DNA of 53,747 nt from Rhizobium pisi (GCF_003938655.1 NZ_RJJT01000035.1:1-53747); one strand, 5' to 3'. Shown: positions 25,300 through 34,410, counted from the stretch's first letter. The notes: generated by a model not told the origin, from the sequence alone. Numbers and translations are program-made.

Positions 25300-27378
25300 T
25301 TGAAAAATACGGTGACGCCGTCAGGAGAGTCCCATTCCTCCGTGGCGAGATATATCCGCTCCATCGGGCGCCATTACGTCATCGCCGTCGTTGTCATGAC
25401 GGCTCTTCTCGCGGCGACCTTCTTCACCGTCAAGGTGGCGCTCGATCGCCACTCCCTGCAGCAGAACATCAGTTACATCATCGGACGCCAGTTCATTCGC
25501 TTTCAGCAGCTCGCCAACCAGACGCGGGCGGTCATGCGGGCCTCTGCCGATCCGAATATGCCGGAATATATTATCCGGCCGATGGTCGAAGACATTCAAA
25601 AGGCGATCGACGACATCCGTGCCATGAGCGTCCAGCTGGAGGGCCTCAACAATCAGGTGGAGGCAAACCTCCTCGAACGGTTGAACGGCCACGACGAGGC
25701 GTCGGAAAAAATGCGCATCGAGCTTGCCGGACGCCTGGAGGATTTCCTTCAAAGGGCAGAACGCGTCGTCTCGACGAAACTGCAGGAGCGGCGGGAGCGC
25801 TACAGCTTCTGGGGACCGATCGACTTCGCCGTTTCGTCCGACAGCATGCTCATGCGTCAGTTCAGCGCCGTGATCGAGAGCGCGCATGACCGAAGCGATG
25901 GGAGCATAGATCATGCCCGCCTGATCAGCGCCGGTCTCCTCGGCCTGACGGCGGCCACGCTCATCCTGGCGACCCTCATCCTTTTCATCCCGTTGCTTAT
26001 CAAGCTGCGCACGGAGCACCGCCGCACACTCGATTTCGAGATCAAGCTGACGCATCTCGCCCATACCGACACGCTGACGGGCCTCGGCAACCGATCCTCC
26101 TTCAATGAGGCTCTGAACGGGCTATTCGGCTCCCTCGAGCGGACGGGCACAGGCTTTTCCATGCTGCTGGTCGATCTCGATCACTTCAAGGCAACCAATG
26201 ACAGCTTCGGCCATCCGGCCGGGGATGCGGTTCTGAACCATGTCGCCGCCGCGCTGCAGAAGACGTTCCGTGCCGGCGACTTCGTCGCACGGCTTGGCGG
26301 CGACGAATTTGCCGCTCTCCTTCCCGGAATTTCCGATGCGGCGAAGCTGGAAGACATTGCCGGGCGCGCGGTTGCCGCCATTGCGGCGGAATGCAATTTC
26401 GAGGGCCGGCAGATATCGGTTTCGGCCAGTGTCGGCGGCGCCGTCGTGCCTGGCTATGCGTCTGAGGAGGTGACCCTCATGCGCATCGCCGATCTGGCGC
26501 TCTATGCCGCCAAGGCCAAACGCAACACGGCCGTCATCTTCGATGAATCATCGTTCGCCCAGCGCCTGGAACAGAACCGGCTTGCAGCCGCCCTCGCCTT
26601 CGCCGCCGACCGCGACGAGTTCGTCGTCTACTACCAGCAGAAGGTCAATCTGCAGACCGGCGAACATCTCGGCTTCGAAGCGCTGGTGCGCTGGCGTCAT
26701 CCCCAGCTCGGCATTCTGCCGCCCGGCCGCTTCCTGCCGCTCATGGAGGGCCATCTCATACAAAGCATGACGCGCTGCATCGTCGATATCGTCGCTCGTG
26801 ATCTGAGAGCGTGGAAGACGGCGGGGCTGCACGTGGGGTCGATCGCCATCAATCTGCCGGAAGCCCTGCTGGTCAGCCAGGACGGCTATGACCTCATTGC
26901 GGCAGCGGTCAACGCCAACCGGCTCGACTGGCGCGATTTTGCCATCGAAGTCACCGAAGACGTTTTTCTCAATCGCGGCGCCGATCAGATCGCCGAGACC
27001 ATCTCCCGCTTCCGGAAACAGGGAGTGTCGGTCTCGCTTGATGATTTCGGCACCGGCTTCGCATCTCTCGTGCATCTGCGCGATTTCCCTTTCGACGAAC
27101 TCAAGATCGACCGCAGCTTCGTTGCCGAGATCGGCAAGGATATTCGCTCGGAACAGATCATCCGGGCGATCATCGATCTGGCCCGCAACCTCGGCAAACG
27201 ATGCGTCGCGGAAGGCATCGAGGAGGAGGGCCAACGCGATTTCCTGCTGAATGCCGGCTGCGAGATCGGCCAGGGCTATCTCTACGCCAAGCCGGAAGCA
27301 GCTTTTGCGGCGGTCGAACGATTGGCGCGCAGGCGAGCCCCGCGAAAACTCGAAGCGGTCAAGAACATCGCGGGCTGA
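25300..27378 (+). CDS. Membrane GGDEF-EAL protein with periplasmic sensor
   Basis: A 692-residue protein. Two transmembrane helices (HYVIAVVVMTALLAATFFTV and AGLLGLTAATLILATLILFIPLLIKL) flank a periplasmic helical region of about 170 residues. GGDEF (about 255-415) keeps the GGDEF motif and the RAGD inhibition site. EAL (about 430-680) keeps EALVRW, NLPEALL, EVTED, SLDDFGTG, KIDRSF, AEGIEEEG and QGY, so both activities look intact. The start is TTG at 25300 with GGAGG 8 bases upstream. It is followed after 67 bases by an orphan periplasmic sugar-binding protein on the same strand, which may be its signal carrier. Confidence 0.92.
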   Translation: MKNTVTPSGESHSSVARYIRSIGRHYVIAVVVMTALLAATFFTVKVALDRHSLQQNISYIIGRQFIRFQQLANQTRAVMRASADPNMPEYIIRPMVEDIQKAIDDIRAMSVQLEGLNNQVEANLLERLNGHDEASEKMRIELAGRLEDFLQRAERVVSTKLQERRERYSFWGPIDFAVSSDSMLMRQFSAVIESAHDRSDGSIDHARLISAGLLGLTAATLILATLILFIPLLIKLRTEHRRTLDFEIKLTHLAHTDTLTGLGNRSSFNEALNGLFGSLERTGTGFSMLLVDLDHFKATNDSFGHPAGDAVLNHVAAALQKTFRAGDFVARLGGDEFAALLPGISDAAKLEDIAGRAVAAIAAECNFEGRQISVSASVGGAVVPGYASEEVTLMRIADLALYAAKAKRNTAVIFDESSFAQRLEQNRLAAALAFAADRDEFVVYYQQKVNLQTGEHLGFEALVRWRHPQLGILPPGRFLPLMEGHLIQSMTRCIVDIVARDLRAWKTAGLHVGSIAINLPEALLVSQDGYDLIAAAVNANRLDWRDFAIEVTEDVFLNRGADQIAETISRFRKQGVSVSLDDFGTGFASLVHLRDFPFDELKIDRSFVAEIGKDIRSEQIIRAIIDLARNLGKRCVAEGIEEEGQRDFLLNAGCEIGQGYLYAKPEAAFAAVERLARRRAPRKLEAVKNIAG

Positions 27379-27445
27379 AAGCCTTTCCTGGAAAGCGCCG
27401 CGGGAACGGTGCGGCAGGATTGATCAATGAACGAGGGGAGAAAGA

Positions 27446-28699
27446 ATGAAACAGGCAATCAAACGGGCATGGCTTGCCGCGGTTTTGGCGGCCGCGGCTC
27501 CCGCGGCACAAGCTTTTGCGGAACAGGGCCTGGCCGTGGATGTCGTGCATTTCTGGGTATCGAAAAGCGAGTCGGCGGCGCTTGACGTTTACCGCACGGC
27601 CTGGGCCGCCTCCGGCAACCGGTGGATCGACATGCCGGCGGAGAACAAGGTTGCCGTCCAGCGCGTGGTCAGCGACCGCATCGCGAACGGATATGCGCCG
27701 GCGGTGATGCAGTGGAACGCCAACTACGGCGCGCGCGAACTACCGGAAATGGGCATCGTGCTTGATATAGACGACGTCGCCAAGGCGGATCATTGGCAGG
27801 ATGTCATTCCCGCGACGGTTCTCGACCGGATTTCCGACAAGGGAAAGGTCTACTTCGCACCGACCAATATCCACGCCGAAAACTGGCTCTGGACCAGCAC
27901 GGCGGCGTTGGCCGAAGCCGGCGTGAAGACGCCGCAGTCCTGGGACGACATCTTCGACGCGGCTGACAAGATCAAGGCGACCGGGCGCCTGCCGATCGCA
28001 CTCGGCGGCACGCGATGGGAAGTGTCCCTCATCTTCAACAACATCATCTATCTGAAGTTCGGTCCGGAAGGTTATGCCCGTCTCATGAGCGGCGATGCCG
28101 CCCTGGTGCAGGATCCCCGCATGATCGAAGCCCTGGACATGCTGCGACGTCTGTCCAGCTATGTGGAACCGATCGAGCAGCGAAAGGACAAGACCTGGGC
28201 CGATGCCGCCGCGGCCGTGGGCCAGGGCAAGGCCGGCATGCAGTTCATGGGCGACTGGGCCAAGGGCGAGCTTGTCGCGCGCGGCTATAGCGTCGACAAG
28301 GATTTCGATTGCAGCCTCGTTCCCGGCACGTCGATCGCATATTTCATGGTAATCGATGCCTTTGCCTTCCCGCTGACAAATCGGGAGGGCACGGCGGAAG
28401 CGCAGCAGGCTTTCGCCCGCATGGTGCTCGATCGGGACAATCAGGTTGCGTTCAGCCGGTTAAAGGGATCGCTTCCCGTACGCACCGATGTCGATCCATC
28501 GGGGCTCGATCGTTGCGGCAAGCTCGGATTGGAGATGATCAAGGCCAGGAAGGGTGAAGTCAGCGCGCAATCCCAGGCCATGCCGAGCCAGATGTCGGAA
28601 GGCTGGATCGGCGTTATCGGTGATTTTTTCAACGATGGGACCATCACCGCCAAAGACGCGCAGCACCGTCTGCACGACCTCCTGATGCAGGACGAATAG
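27446..28699 (+). CDS. Orphan ABC-type sugar substrate-binding protein
   Basis: A 417-residue exported protein with a signal peptide (cleavage near AQAFAEQ) and the fold of family-1 sugar-binding proteins (ENWLWTSTAALAEAGVKTPQ, then SWDDIFDAADKIKATG). A ribosome site (GAGGGGAGAAAG) precedes the ATG. No permease or ATPase gene follows, so it is not part of a local importer. Its only partner is the GGDEF-EAL gene directly before it. It may deliver a ligand-bound signal to that sensor, like NspS-MbaA in Vibrio, or serve a transporter encoded elsewhere. Confidence 0.87.
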   Translation: MKQAIKRAWLAAVLAAAAPAAQAFAEQGLAVDVVHFWVSKSESAALDVYRTAWAASGNRWIDMPAENKVAVQRVVSDRIANGYAPAVMQWNANYGARELPEMGIVLDIDDVAKADHWQDVIPATVLDRISDKGKVYFAPTNIHAENWLWTSTAALAEAGVKTPQSWDDIFDAADKIKATGRLPIALGGTRWEVSLIFNNIIYLKFGPEGYARLMSGDAALVQDPRMIEALDMLRRLSSYVEPIEQRKDKTWADAAAAVGQGKAGMQFMGDWAKGELVARGYSVDKDFDCSLVPGTSIAYFMVIDAFAFPLTNREGTAEAQQAFARMVLDRDNQVAFSRLKGSLPVRTDVDPSGLDRCGKLGLEMIKARKGEVSAQSQAMPSQMSEGWIGVIGDFFNDGTITAKDAQHRLHDLLMQDE

Positions 28700-28704
28700 A
28701 ATTC

Positions 28705-28793
28705 GCCCGCACGAGCCGGCAGCGTGCGGGCAAAGCCCGTGATCCGTCTTCATGGCAGGCGATTGCGGAACGGCCCTCCGGCGATCGCCTGCC
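28705..28793. terminator. Two stem-loops between convergent genes
   Basis: GCCCGCAC (28705-28712) pairs with GTGCGGGC (28724-28731). Further on, GGCAGGCGAT (28754-28763) pairs with ATCGCCTGCC (28784-28793), a perfect 10-bp stem. Neither has a long U tract. They lie between the convergent binding-protein and oxidoreductase genes and could stop transcription from both sides. Confidence 0.55.
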
Positions 28794-28809
28794 GCATTCC
28801 ATGGCGTGC

Positions 28810-29712
28810 TCAGTGTTTCAGCACGACCTTGCCCTGGATGCCGGCGGCGACGGCCTTTTGCGCCGCGCCGATTTCGTCGAGCGGGAAAGTCTTTGCAACC
28901 GGCACAACCAAAATGCCGCGGGACGCGGCGTCGGCCACGGCTGCAAGCGTGGCGGCATCAGCGCGGTGATAGAGTTCGTGGATAGTCACACGATTGCCGG
29001 CATTTGCACCCTCGGGCACGGGAACGATGCTGGCGACCCGGCCGCCGTCCCTGACATGTCCGATGAGATTGGCTGCGACAGGGACTGCAGCGCTGATCGC
29101 GTAATCGAACGCGGCGTCGGCCGGGGCCAAGCCGATGTCGAGCGCCTCGCCGGCAAGTCGGCGCGCCTCGGCGAGCCTGTCGGAGCGGACACCGGCCACC
29201 GGTTTGGCCCCGATCTCCTGGAGATACTGGATCGCGGCGCGGCCGACGCCGCCAAGACCGCCGGAAATCAGCACGCGGTCGCCCGCCTTGACGCCAAGAG
29301 CATCGACCGATTGCCGGCCGGTGAGCCCGGCCTTAGGCAGGGCGGCGCCCTGTTCGAAGCTGAGATTGGCCGGGAGTTTGGCAATCGCCGAAACCGGAAC
29401 GACACCATATTCGGCATGCGAGCCACGGCCGTTCGGGGCGAAGTCGGCAATGACGCGATCGCCGACGGCAAATCCGGTCACGCCGGAGCCGAGCTCGACG
29501 ATGGTGCCGGCCGCGTCACCGCCGAGCACGGCGGGAAGCTCCAGCGGAATATATTGGGCCACATAGCCCTGGCGGATCAGGAGATCGAAGTGGTTGACCG
29601 CGGACGCTTCGATCCTGATCAGGACCTGGCCGGCTTCGGGCTCGGGCCTCGCGACGTCATCGATCGAAAACTGGTCGACATCGCCATAGGAATTGAGACA
29701 GGCAGCTTTCAT
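28810..29712 (-). CDS. NADP-dependent quinone oxidoreductase-like protein (zinc-independent MDR)
   Basis: A 300-residue medium-chain dehydrogenase/reductase beginning MKAACLNSYGDV. It has a GroES-like N-terminal half (VNHFDLLIRQGY, LGGDAAGTIVELGSGVTGF) and a Rossmann half with the nucleotide motif GGLGGVG. The structural zinc cysteines of alcohol dehydrogenases are absent. The start at 29712 is preferred over the longer frame from 29805, which overlaps the operator sites and the divergent gene. It is divergent from a TetR gene with tandem palindromes between, so it is very likely that regulator's target. It may reduce quinones or reactive alkenals. Confidence 0.88.
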   Translation of the reverse strand: MKAACLNSYGDVDQFSIDDVARPEPEAGQVLIRIEASAVNHFDLLIRQGYVAQYIPLELPAVLGGDAAGTIVELGSGVTGFAVGDRVIADFAPNGRGSHAEYGVVPVSAIAKLPANLSFEQGAALPKAGLTGRQSVDALGVKAGDRVLISGGLGGVGRAAIQYLQEIGAKPVAGVRSDRLAEARRLAGEALDIGLAPADAAFDYAISAAVPVAANLIGHVRDGGRVASIVPVPEGANAGNRVTIHELYHRADAATLAAVADAASRGILVVPVAKTFPLDEIGAAQKAVAAGIQGKVVLKH

Positions 29713-29743
29713 GGATCGGCACCTTTGTATATTCTGGTTGGAG

Positions 29744-29789
29744 ATACGATAACGTTCATTATCGTTGATACGATATGATTGATTATCGC
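29744..29789. promoter_or_regulatory. Tandem TetR operator candidates
   Basis: Two inverted repeats of the form CGATAA-N6-TTATCG lie side by side: ACGATAA/TTATCGT at 29746-29752 and 29759-29765, and ACGATAT/TTATCGC at 29770-29776 and 29783-29789. Their centres are 24 bases apart. The same nonamer GATACGATA begins the unit at 29744 and 29768. They occupy the gap between the divergent oxidoreductase and tetR genes. Confidence 0.75.
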
Positions 29790-29803
29790 ATGGAGTCAAG
29801 CGC

Positions 29804-30445
29804 ATGAAGTCGTGGTCATCCGATCATCCGAAAGCAAAGCTGATGGCGAGCAAGCGGGCAGATATCCTGGCGGCCGCCAAAGCATCGTTCCTTGATACCG
29901 GCTATGAGGGAACGAGCATGGAAAGCATCGCCAAGGCGGCGAATGTCTCGATCATGACGCTCTACCGGCATGCGGAGAGCAAGGACGATCTGTTTCTGGC
30001 CGTGATCTCCAATGCCTGCGATCCGGATGACGAGGCCGAACGGGCTGAAATGGAAGCGCTTCTGGAAAAGCCCCTGAGAGACGTCCTGCTCTGGGCGGCG
30101 GCGATGACGCAAAGCCGCCTGACGGATCCCGACACGATCGCCCTCATGCGCACCGTCATAGCAGGCGCCAGCCGGTTTCCCGGCCTGGCGGAGATGGCCC
30201 ATAAGAGCCTTGTGGGCAATCTTGAAGGCATGGTCGCCTTCATGCTCGGCCTCAAGCAGGAGGCGGCCGGCGCCAACGCCGAGCGCCGGCACGAACTTGC
30301 CGTTCGTTTCATCGACCGGCTGCTCGGCACCCATATGCTCGGCGTGCTGATGGGACTGCCCGGTCCGTCGCTGCAGGAGCAGGAGGAGAGAGCCGAAATT
30401 GCCGCCGACGCATTGATCGCCGCGCTTGGGCAGCCGGCCCGCTGA
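29804..30445 (+). CDS. TetR-family transcriptional regulator
   Basis: A 213-residue protein with the HTH block TSMESIAKAANVSIMTLYRH, followed by AESKDDLFLAVI. The C-terminal domain resembles the TetR_C group seen beside oxidoreductases. GGAG lies 8 bases before the ATG. It is divergent from the quinone-oxidoreductase gene, and two matched palindromes lie in the shared promoter region, so local autoregulation and control of the neighbour are likely. The next gene, a hydrolase, starts 2 bases after its stop and may be in the same transcript. Confidence 0.9.
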   Translation: MKSWSSDHPKAKLMASKRADILAAAKASFLDTGYEGTSMESIAKAANVSIMTLYRHAESKDDLFLAVISNACDPDDEAERAEMEALLEKPLRDVLLWAAAMTQSRLTDPDTIALMRTVIAGASRFPGLAEMAHKSLVGNLEGMVAFMLGLKQEAAGANAERRHELAVRFIDRLLGTHMLGVLMGLPGPSLQEQEERAEIAADALIAALGQPAR

Positions 30446-30447
30446 GT

Positions 30448-31029
30448 ATGAACGGGGCGCCGGCGAAAATGAATCTCATCATGAACGATTTAAGGACGCA
30501 ACGCTTGTTGATCGTCGGCGATATCCATGGCTTTCCCGAAACATCTGTCGAACTGCTGGGTATTGGACGCTTTGAGCATCGCGCGTTGCAACTGGCCGAC
30601 TTGAGTGGGCGTCCTGGTCTGCGTGGAGACGAGCTTCACGATCAACTTTTCAACGAAGACGGCATATTGCGTGCAGTTCGGGCGCTTTGCGAAATTGATG
30701 GACGCGCCTGCGTCGGAATCGGCTTTAGCGCTGGCGGAACGGCTCTCTGGCAAGCGGTCAAAGCCGGGTTGGATCTCCAGGCCCTGATCTGCGTATCATC
30801 GACCAGGCTACGCTTCGAAACATCTCCCCTGCATATACCCACCATGGTTGTCTGGGCAGAATTCGATCCACATCGACCAACTGAAAGCTGGAACGATACT
30901 GTTCCGGGATGTTGCAAAACCTATACCGGCAAGCAGCACGACTTTTATCGCATCGACGCTCTTACGCCTAAATCATCTTTGCTGACTGATGTTGCCGCCT
31001 TTGTCGAAGGCCGCGCCCCTTGCGCATAG
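30448..31029 (+). CDS. Alpha/beta hydrolase, dienelactone-hydrolase-like
   Basis: A 193-residue protein with the nucleophile elbow GFSAGG, a later acidic candidate (WAEFDPH) and a C-terminal histidine (KQHDFYRI). This is the order Ser/Asp/His of the fold and is close to small dienelactone hydrolases. The true start is unclear: in-frame ATGs are at 30448, 30469 and 30481, and none has a strong ribosome site. It follows tetR with a 2-bp gap. Its base composition looks a little lower in GC than the neighbours. The substrate is unknown. Confidence 0.72.
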   Translation: MNGAPAKMNLIMNDLRTQRLLIVGDIHGFPETSVELLGIGRFEHRALQLADLSGRPGLRGDELHDQLFNEDGILRAVRALCEIDGRACVGIGFSAGGTALWQAVKAGLDLQALICVSSTRLRFETSPLHIPTMVVWAEFDPHRPTESWNDTVPGCCKTYTGKQHDFYRIDALTPKSSLLTDVAAFVEGRAPCA

Positions 31030-31159
31030 CGGCAGCCCCTATGCCGGTCTATCGCCATTTCGGATCGATGCGCGCTTAGCGCATAGACATGCCCTTCACT
31101 GGTGGAAATCCCGGCCATAGGTATTCCTACAATCCCGTCGTCAACAAAGGAGACTTGTA

Positions 31160-31540
31160 ATGTCGCAGGAAATGTTCGAACGCGGCCTGGCGATCCGCAA
31201 GGAGGTTCTCGGCGCCGAATATGTGGAGCAGTCGCTGGATGCGGCCGACGATTTCAACCGGGATTTCCAGAACCTCGTCACCGAATATTGCTGGGGCGCA
31301 GGCTGGGGGCGGTCCGCTCTTACGCGCCGCGACAAAAGCCTTCTGAACCTCGTCATGCTCGGCACCTTGAACCGAAGCCATGAGTTCAAGCTGCATCTGA
31401 AGGGCGCCCTGACGAACGGCTGCACCCGCGAGGAAATCAAGGACACACTGATGCAGCTCGCGATCTATGCCGGCATCCCAGCGGGCGTGGAAGCGTTCCG
31501 GCTGGCGCGCGAAGTCTTCGCCGAAATCGACCAGGCCTGA
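31160..31540 (+). CDS. pcaC: 4-carboxymuconolactone decarboxylase family protein
   Basis: A 126-residue protein matching PcaC: VEQSLDAADDFNRDFQNLVTEY near the N terminus, then TRRDKSLLNLVMLGTLNRSH and IKDTLMQLAIYAGIPAGVEA. PcaC decarboxylates gamma-carboxymuconolactone in the protocatechuate branch of the beta-ketoadipate pathway. The other pca genes are not nearby, so it may be a paralog with another role; the symbol is a family label. AAAGGAG precedes the ATG. It ends 49 bases before an intrinsic terminator. Confidence 0.85.
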   Translation: MSQEMFERGLAIRKEVLGAEYVEQSLDAADDFNRDFQNLVTEYCWGAGWGRSALTRRDKSLLNLVMLGTLNRSHEFKLHLKGALTNGCTREEIKDTLMQLAIYAGIPAGVEAFRLAREVFAEIDQA

Positions 31541-31589
31541 CTTCAGTCCTTCCGTCGACAGCTCGGCGGCGTCATGCCATCAGACCCGA

Positions 31590-31620
31590 AAACCCGCGGC
31601 TCAAACTGCGGGTTTCTCGC
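31590..31620 (+). terminator. Intrinsic terminator after the pcaC-like gene
   Basis: AAACCCGC (31590-31597) and GCGGGTTT (31608-31615) form an 8-bp stem with a 10-base loop, followed by CTC rather than a long T run. It lies in the otherwise gene-free 31541-31826 gap, in front of the Tad-like genes. Confidence 0.7.
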
Positions 31621-31826
31621 ATGGAAAGGAGGCATACCCGGCCTTCAAGTCTTCCTAAGACGGGACCATGCGCCGCCCGTGAATATCCATAAACCGCAAC
31701 CATGTCCGATGCGCGCAGAAAACAGCACGCCAACGGCCGGCTTTCCGCCGAGACTTGAAGAATTAACAGAGGTTTAGGTTTTATCGACCCATCCTGCTTT
31801 TACTATTTTTTACGTGCTGCGTAACG

Positions 31827-33170
31827 GTGTATTTTTTGAAATCTGCTCTTTCATATTCACTTGGTCAGGTCTCCCGAACCCTTCGCAATTTCGGTCGAAA
31901 CAGGAGCGGCAACGTCGCGATGGTCGTTGCATTCTGCCTGGTGCCGATGCTCGTCGCGGTCGGCGCGAGCTTCGACTACATCCGCAGCTACAATATCCGC
32001 CAAAGGATGCAGAGCGACCTTGACGCGGCACTGATCGCCGCCGTCAAGCAGATCAACAACACCGGGGATACCGAAGCTCTCAAACGGAAGATCTCCGACT
32101 GGTTCCATGCGCAGGCGGAAAGCAGCTACACGCTGGGCGCAATCAGTATCGATACCACCAACCACAACATAACGGCGACGGCGAGCGGCACCGTTCCGAC
32201 GACCTTCATGAAGATCGCCAACATCGATACCGTCGATGTCAGCGTATCAAGCGCCGTCAAGGGGCCGGCTACATCCTTTCTCAATGTCTACATCGTCATC
32301 GACACATCCCCGTCGATGCTTCTGGCGGCGACGACGGCAGGTCAGTCGGCGATGTATTCCGGCATCAAATGCCAGTTCGCCTGCCACACCGGCGATGCGC
32401 ATACCGTCGGCAAGACGAAATACGCCAACAACTACGAATACAGCACGGCAAAGAACATAAAACTGCGCGCTGACGTCGCCGGCGACGCCGTCCGAGACGT
32501 GCTCGACATGGTCGACGCATCCGACAAAAGCCATGAACGGATCAAGGTCGGGTTATACAGTCTGGGAGATACTCTCACGGAAGCTCTGAGCCCGACGCTG
32601 AGCACGGATACGGCGCGAAACCGCCTGGCGGACCAGAGCTACGGCCTGACCAGCGCTACCTCGACGGCCGCTACCTATTTCGACGTTTCGCTTGCGACGC
32701 TCAAGCAGAAAGTCGGCCCCGGAGGAGACGGAACGTCCGCCGCCTCACCGCTCAAGCTGATCCTGCTACTGACGGACGGTGTCCAATCGCAGCGCGAATG
32801 GGTGACGAATGGCTCGAACTATTGGCCCAAAGTGGCGCCCCTCAACCCGGCTTGGTGCAGCCCCTTGAAAAATCAATCCAACACGATGGCGGTGCTTTAC
32901 ACCGAATATCTGCCGATCACCACGGACTGGGGCTACAACGCAACCGTCGGCGCGACCATGGCCAGCGCCAACTGGAAGAACACCTGGGGCGGCACCATGG
33001 ACAGCGGCGTATCCACAAGCATCACGCGGCGGGACTACATTCCCTACGCTCTGGCCGACTGCGCATCCTCGAAGAGCCTGTTCATTTCAGCGGCGTCCTC
33101 GACCGAGATCACGGCGGGCTTGTCGGCACTTTTCAACCAATATCTCTCTTCCGTCCGGCTGACCCAATGA
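31827..33170 (+). CDS. TadG-like protein with von Willebrand A domain
   Basis: A 447-residue protein. Near the N terminus is a TadE/TadG-type helix (GNVAMVVAFCLVPMLVAVGA) that anchors it in the inner membrane. The rest is periplasmic and contains a vWA-like fold with a metal-site motif, IDTSPSM, followed by LILLLTDGVQSQ. TadG-like proteins belong to Flp/Tad pilus systems as minor pseudopilin or anchoring factors. The start is GTG at 31827; the ribosome site is weak. It overlaps the next gene by 4 bases, and three Tad-like genes follow one another. Confidence 0.82.
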   Translation: MYFLKSALSYSLGQVSRTLRNFGRNRSGNVAMVVAFCLVPMLVAVGASFDYIRSYNIRQRMQSDLDAALIAAVKQINNTGDTEALKRKISDWFHAQAESSYTLGAISIDTTNHNITATASGTVPTTFMKIANIDTVDVSVSSAVKGPATSFLNVYIVIDTSPSMLLAATTAGQSAMYSGIKCQFACHTGDAHTVGKTKYANNYEYSTAKNIKLRADVAGDAVRDVLDMVDASDKSHERIKVGLYSLGDTLTEALSPTLSTDTARNRLADQSYGLTSATSTAATYFDVSLATLKQKVGPGGDGTSAASPLKLILLLTDGVQSQREWVTNGSNYWPKVAPLNPAWCSPLKNQSNTMAVLYTEYLPITTDWGYNATVGATMASANWKNTWGGTMDSGVSTSITRRDYIPYALADCASSKSLFISAASSTEITAGLSALFNQYLSSVRLTQ

Positions 33171-33697
33171 TGTCGGGGAAATTGTTTACGCGGCCTCGCC
33201 GCCTGCTTGCCGATCGCAAGGGAGCGGCTGCGATCGAATTTGCGATCCTCGCCCTGCCGCTTTTCATGATGATCTTCGCCATAATCGAAGTGTCGCTGAT
33301 GTTCTTCATCAACTCCGCGCTGGATGCTTCGGTTCACAAGATCTCCCGCATGGTCCGCACCGGCGAGGTTGCATCGTCCAAGATCACATTGGCCGATTTC
33401 AAAACACGAATCTGCAACGACATGCTTTTCTCGTTCGGCTGCTCCGACAATCTCCTGGTCAAGGTGAACGTACTTTCCGACCTGTCTTCGGCCACCAACG
33501 CCAATCCCATCGACAAGAGCGGCAATCTCGTCGTCGCCGAGACCTTCGATATCGGCAAGGGCAGCGACTATATTCTGGTCCAGGCATTCCTGCCCTGGAG
33601 AACCGTCGCCAATTTCTTCAGCCTGTCGAGCGCCAAACTGTCCGACGGCCGCTACCTCCTCGGATCTTCCGCGCTGTTTCGCAACGAGCCGTTCTGA
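33167..33697 (+). CDS. TadE/TadG-like pseudopilin protein
   Basis: A 176-residue protein whose N terminus carries the TadE-like signature: a basic stretch, then DRKGAAAIEFAILALPLFMM and a long hydrophobic helix. The conserved Glu five residues into the hydrophobic run is typical of type IV pseudopilins, where it follows the prepilin cleavage site. The ATG at 33167 overlaps the stop of the upstream gene (ATGATG), and the next gene begins 1 base after its stop, so the three are translationally coupled. Confidence 0.85.
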   Translation: MMSGKLFTRPRRLLADRKGAAAIEFAILALPLFMMIFAIIEVSLMFFINSALDASVHKISRMVRTGEVASSKITLADFKTRICNDMLFSFGCSDNLLVKVNVLSDLSSATNANPIDKSGNLVVAETFDIGKGSDYILVQAFLPWRTVANFFSLSSAKLSDGRYLLGSSALFRNEPF

Positions 33698-33698
33698 C

Positions 33699-34283
33699 AT
33701 GACCGAGAACCGGAGCCCGTCCTTCTTCCGCCTGGTCCGATCCCGCATCCGCCGTCTTGCGCGCGACCGGTCGGCCGCCTCCGGCGTGGAATTCGCGCTC
33801 GTGCTGCCGATCCTGGTGATGCTGCTGTTCGGCACCGTCGATCTCGGCCATGCCCTGACCGTCAGCCGGAAGATAGACGAGATCACCTCCAGCACCGGCG
33901 ACATGATCGCACAGCAGGGAACCTGGACGAAGTCCGACGTCGCCAAGCTACTTTCCGGCGCCTCCTTCATCCTGCAGCCGTATGACACCAGCCAGTTGAC
34001 GATCACGGTCGCGGTCGAGGATGTCGACAGCAGCGGCAAGGCAACCGTCAACTGGTCTGCTTCATTCAACACTTCGGCGCCCGCTTCCGGCACGGCGAGC
34101 ACGATCGACATACCGGCACAAATACAGGATGCCGGCGTGCAGGTCGTACTGACGCGGGTGCAATACAAACTGACGACACCGGTCTCGGCGTTCTTTTCAA
34201 ACTTTACCGGACAGAACGGCTACAGCTTCGACCACCATTTCTTCAATCGTCCCCGGGTCAGCGACACGATTAAATACAACTGA
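33699..34283 (+). CDS. TadE-like pseudopilin protein
   Basis: A 194-residue protein with an N-terminal basic region followed by ASGVEFALVLPILVMLLFGT, the TadE-type pseudopilin helix. The rest is a periplasmic beta-rich region without recognised motifs. It closes the three-gene Tad-like set. No ATPase (TadA), secretin (RcpA), platform (TadB/C) or pilin gene is present nearby, so the assembly machinery must be elsewhere if these serve a pilus. Confidence 0.82.
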   Translation: MTENRSPSFFRLVRSRIRRLARDRSAASGVEFALVLPILVMLLFGTVDLGHALTVSRKIDEITSSTGDMIAQQGTWTKSDVAKLLSGASFILQPYDTSQLTITVAVEDVDSSGKATVNWSASFNTSAPASGTASTIDIPAQIQDAGVQVVLTRVQYKLTTPVSAFFSNFTGQNGYSFDHHFFNRPRVSDTIKYN

Positions 34284-34410
34284 GCCACGGGCTCCGTCGC
34301 GATCGAACGAACAAACCGTCCGCTGACATTCAGGCCGTTGTCGCCGGGCCGACAATTGTGCATTGCTTCCGCTGGTTGATGGATCGGCTTTTCCGAGGGA
34401 ATCGCAATGA

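Noticed and set aside
31541..31826. Extra small gene before the Tad-like genes
   Set aside because: Frames such as 31574-31777 run through the terminator stem and have no ribosome site.
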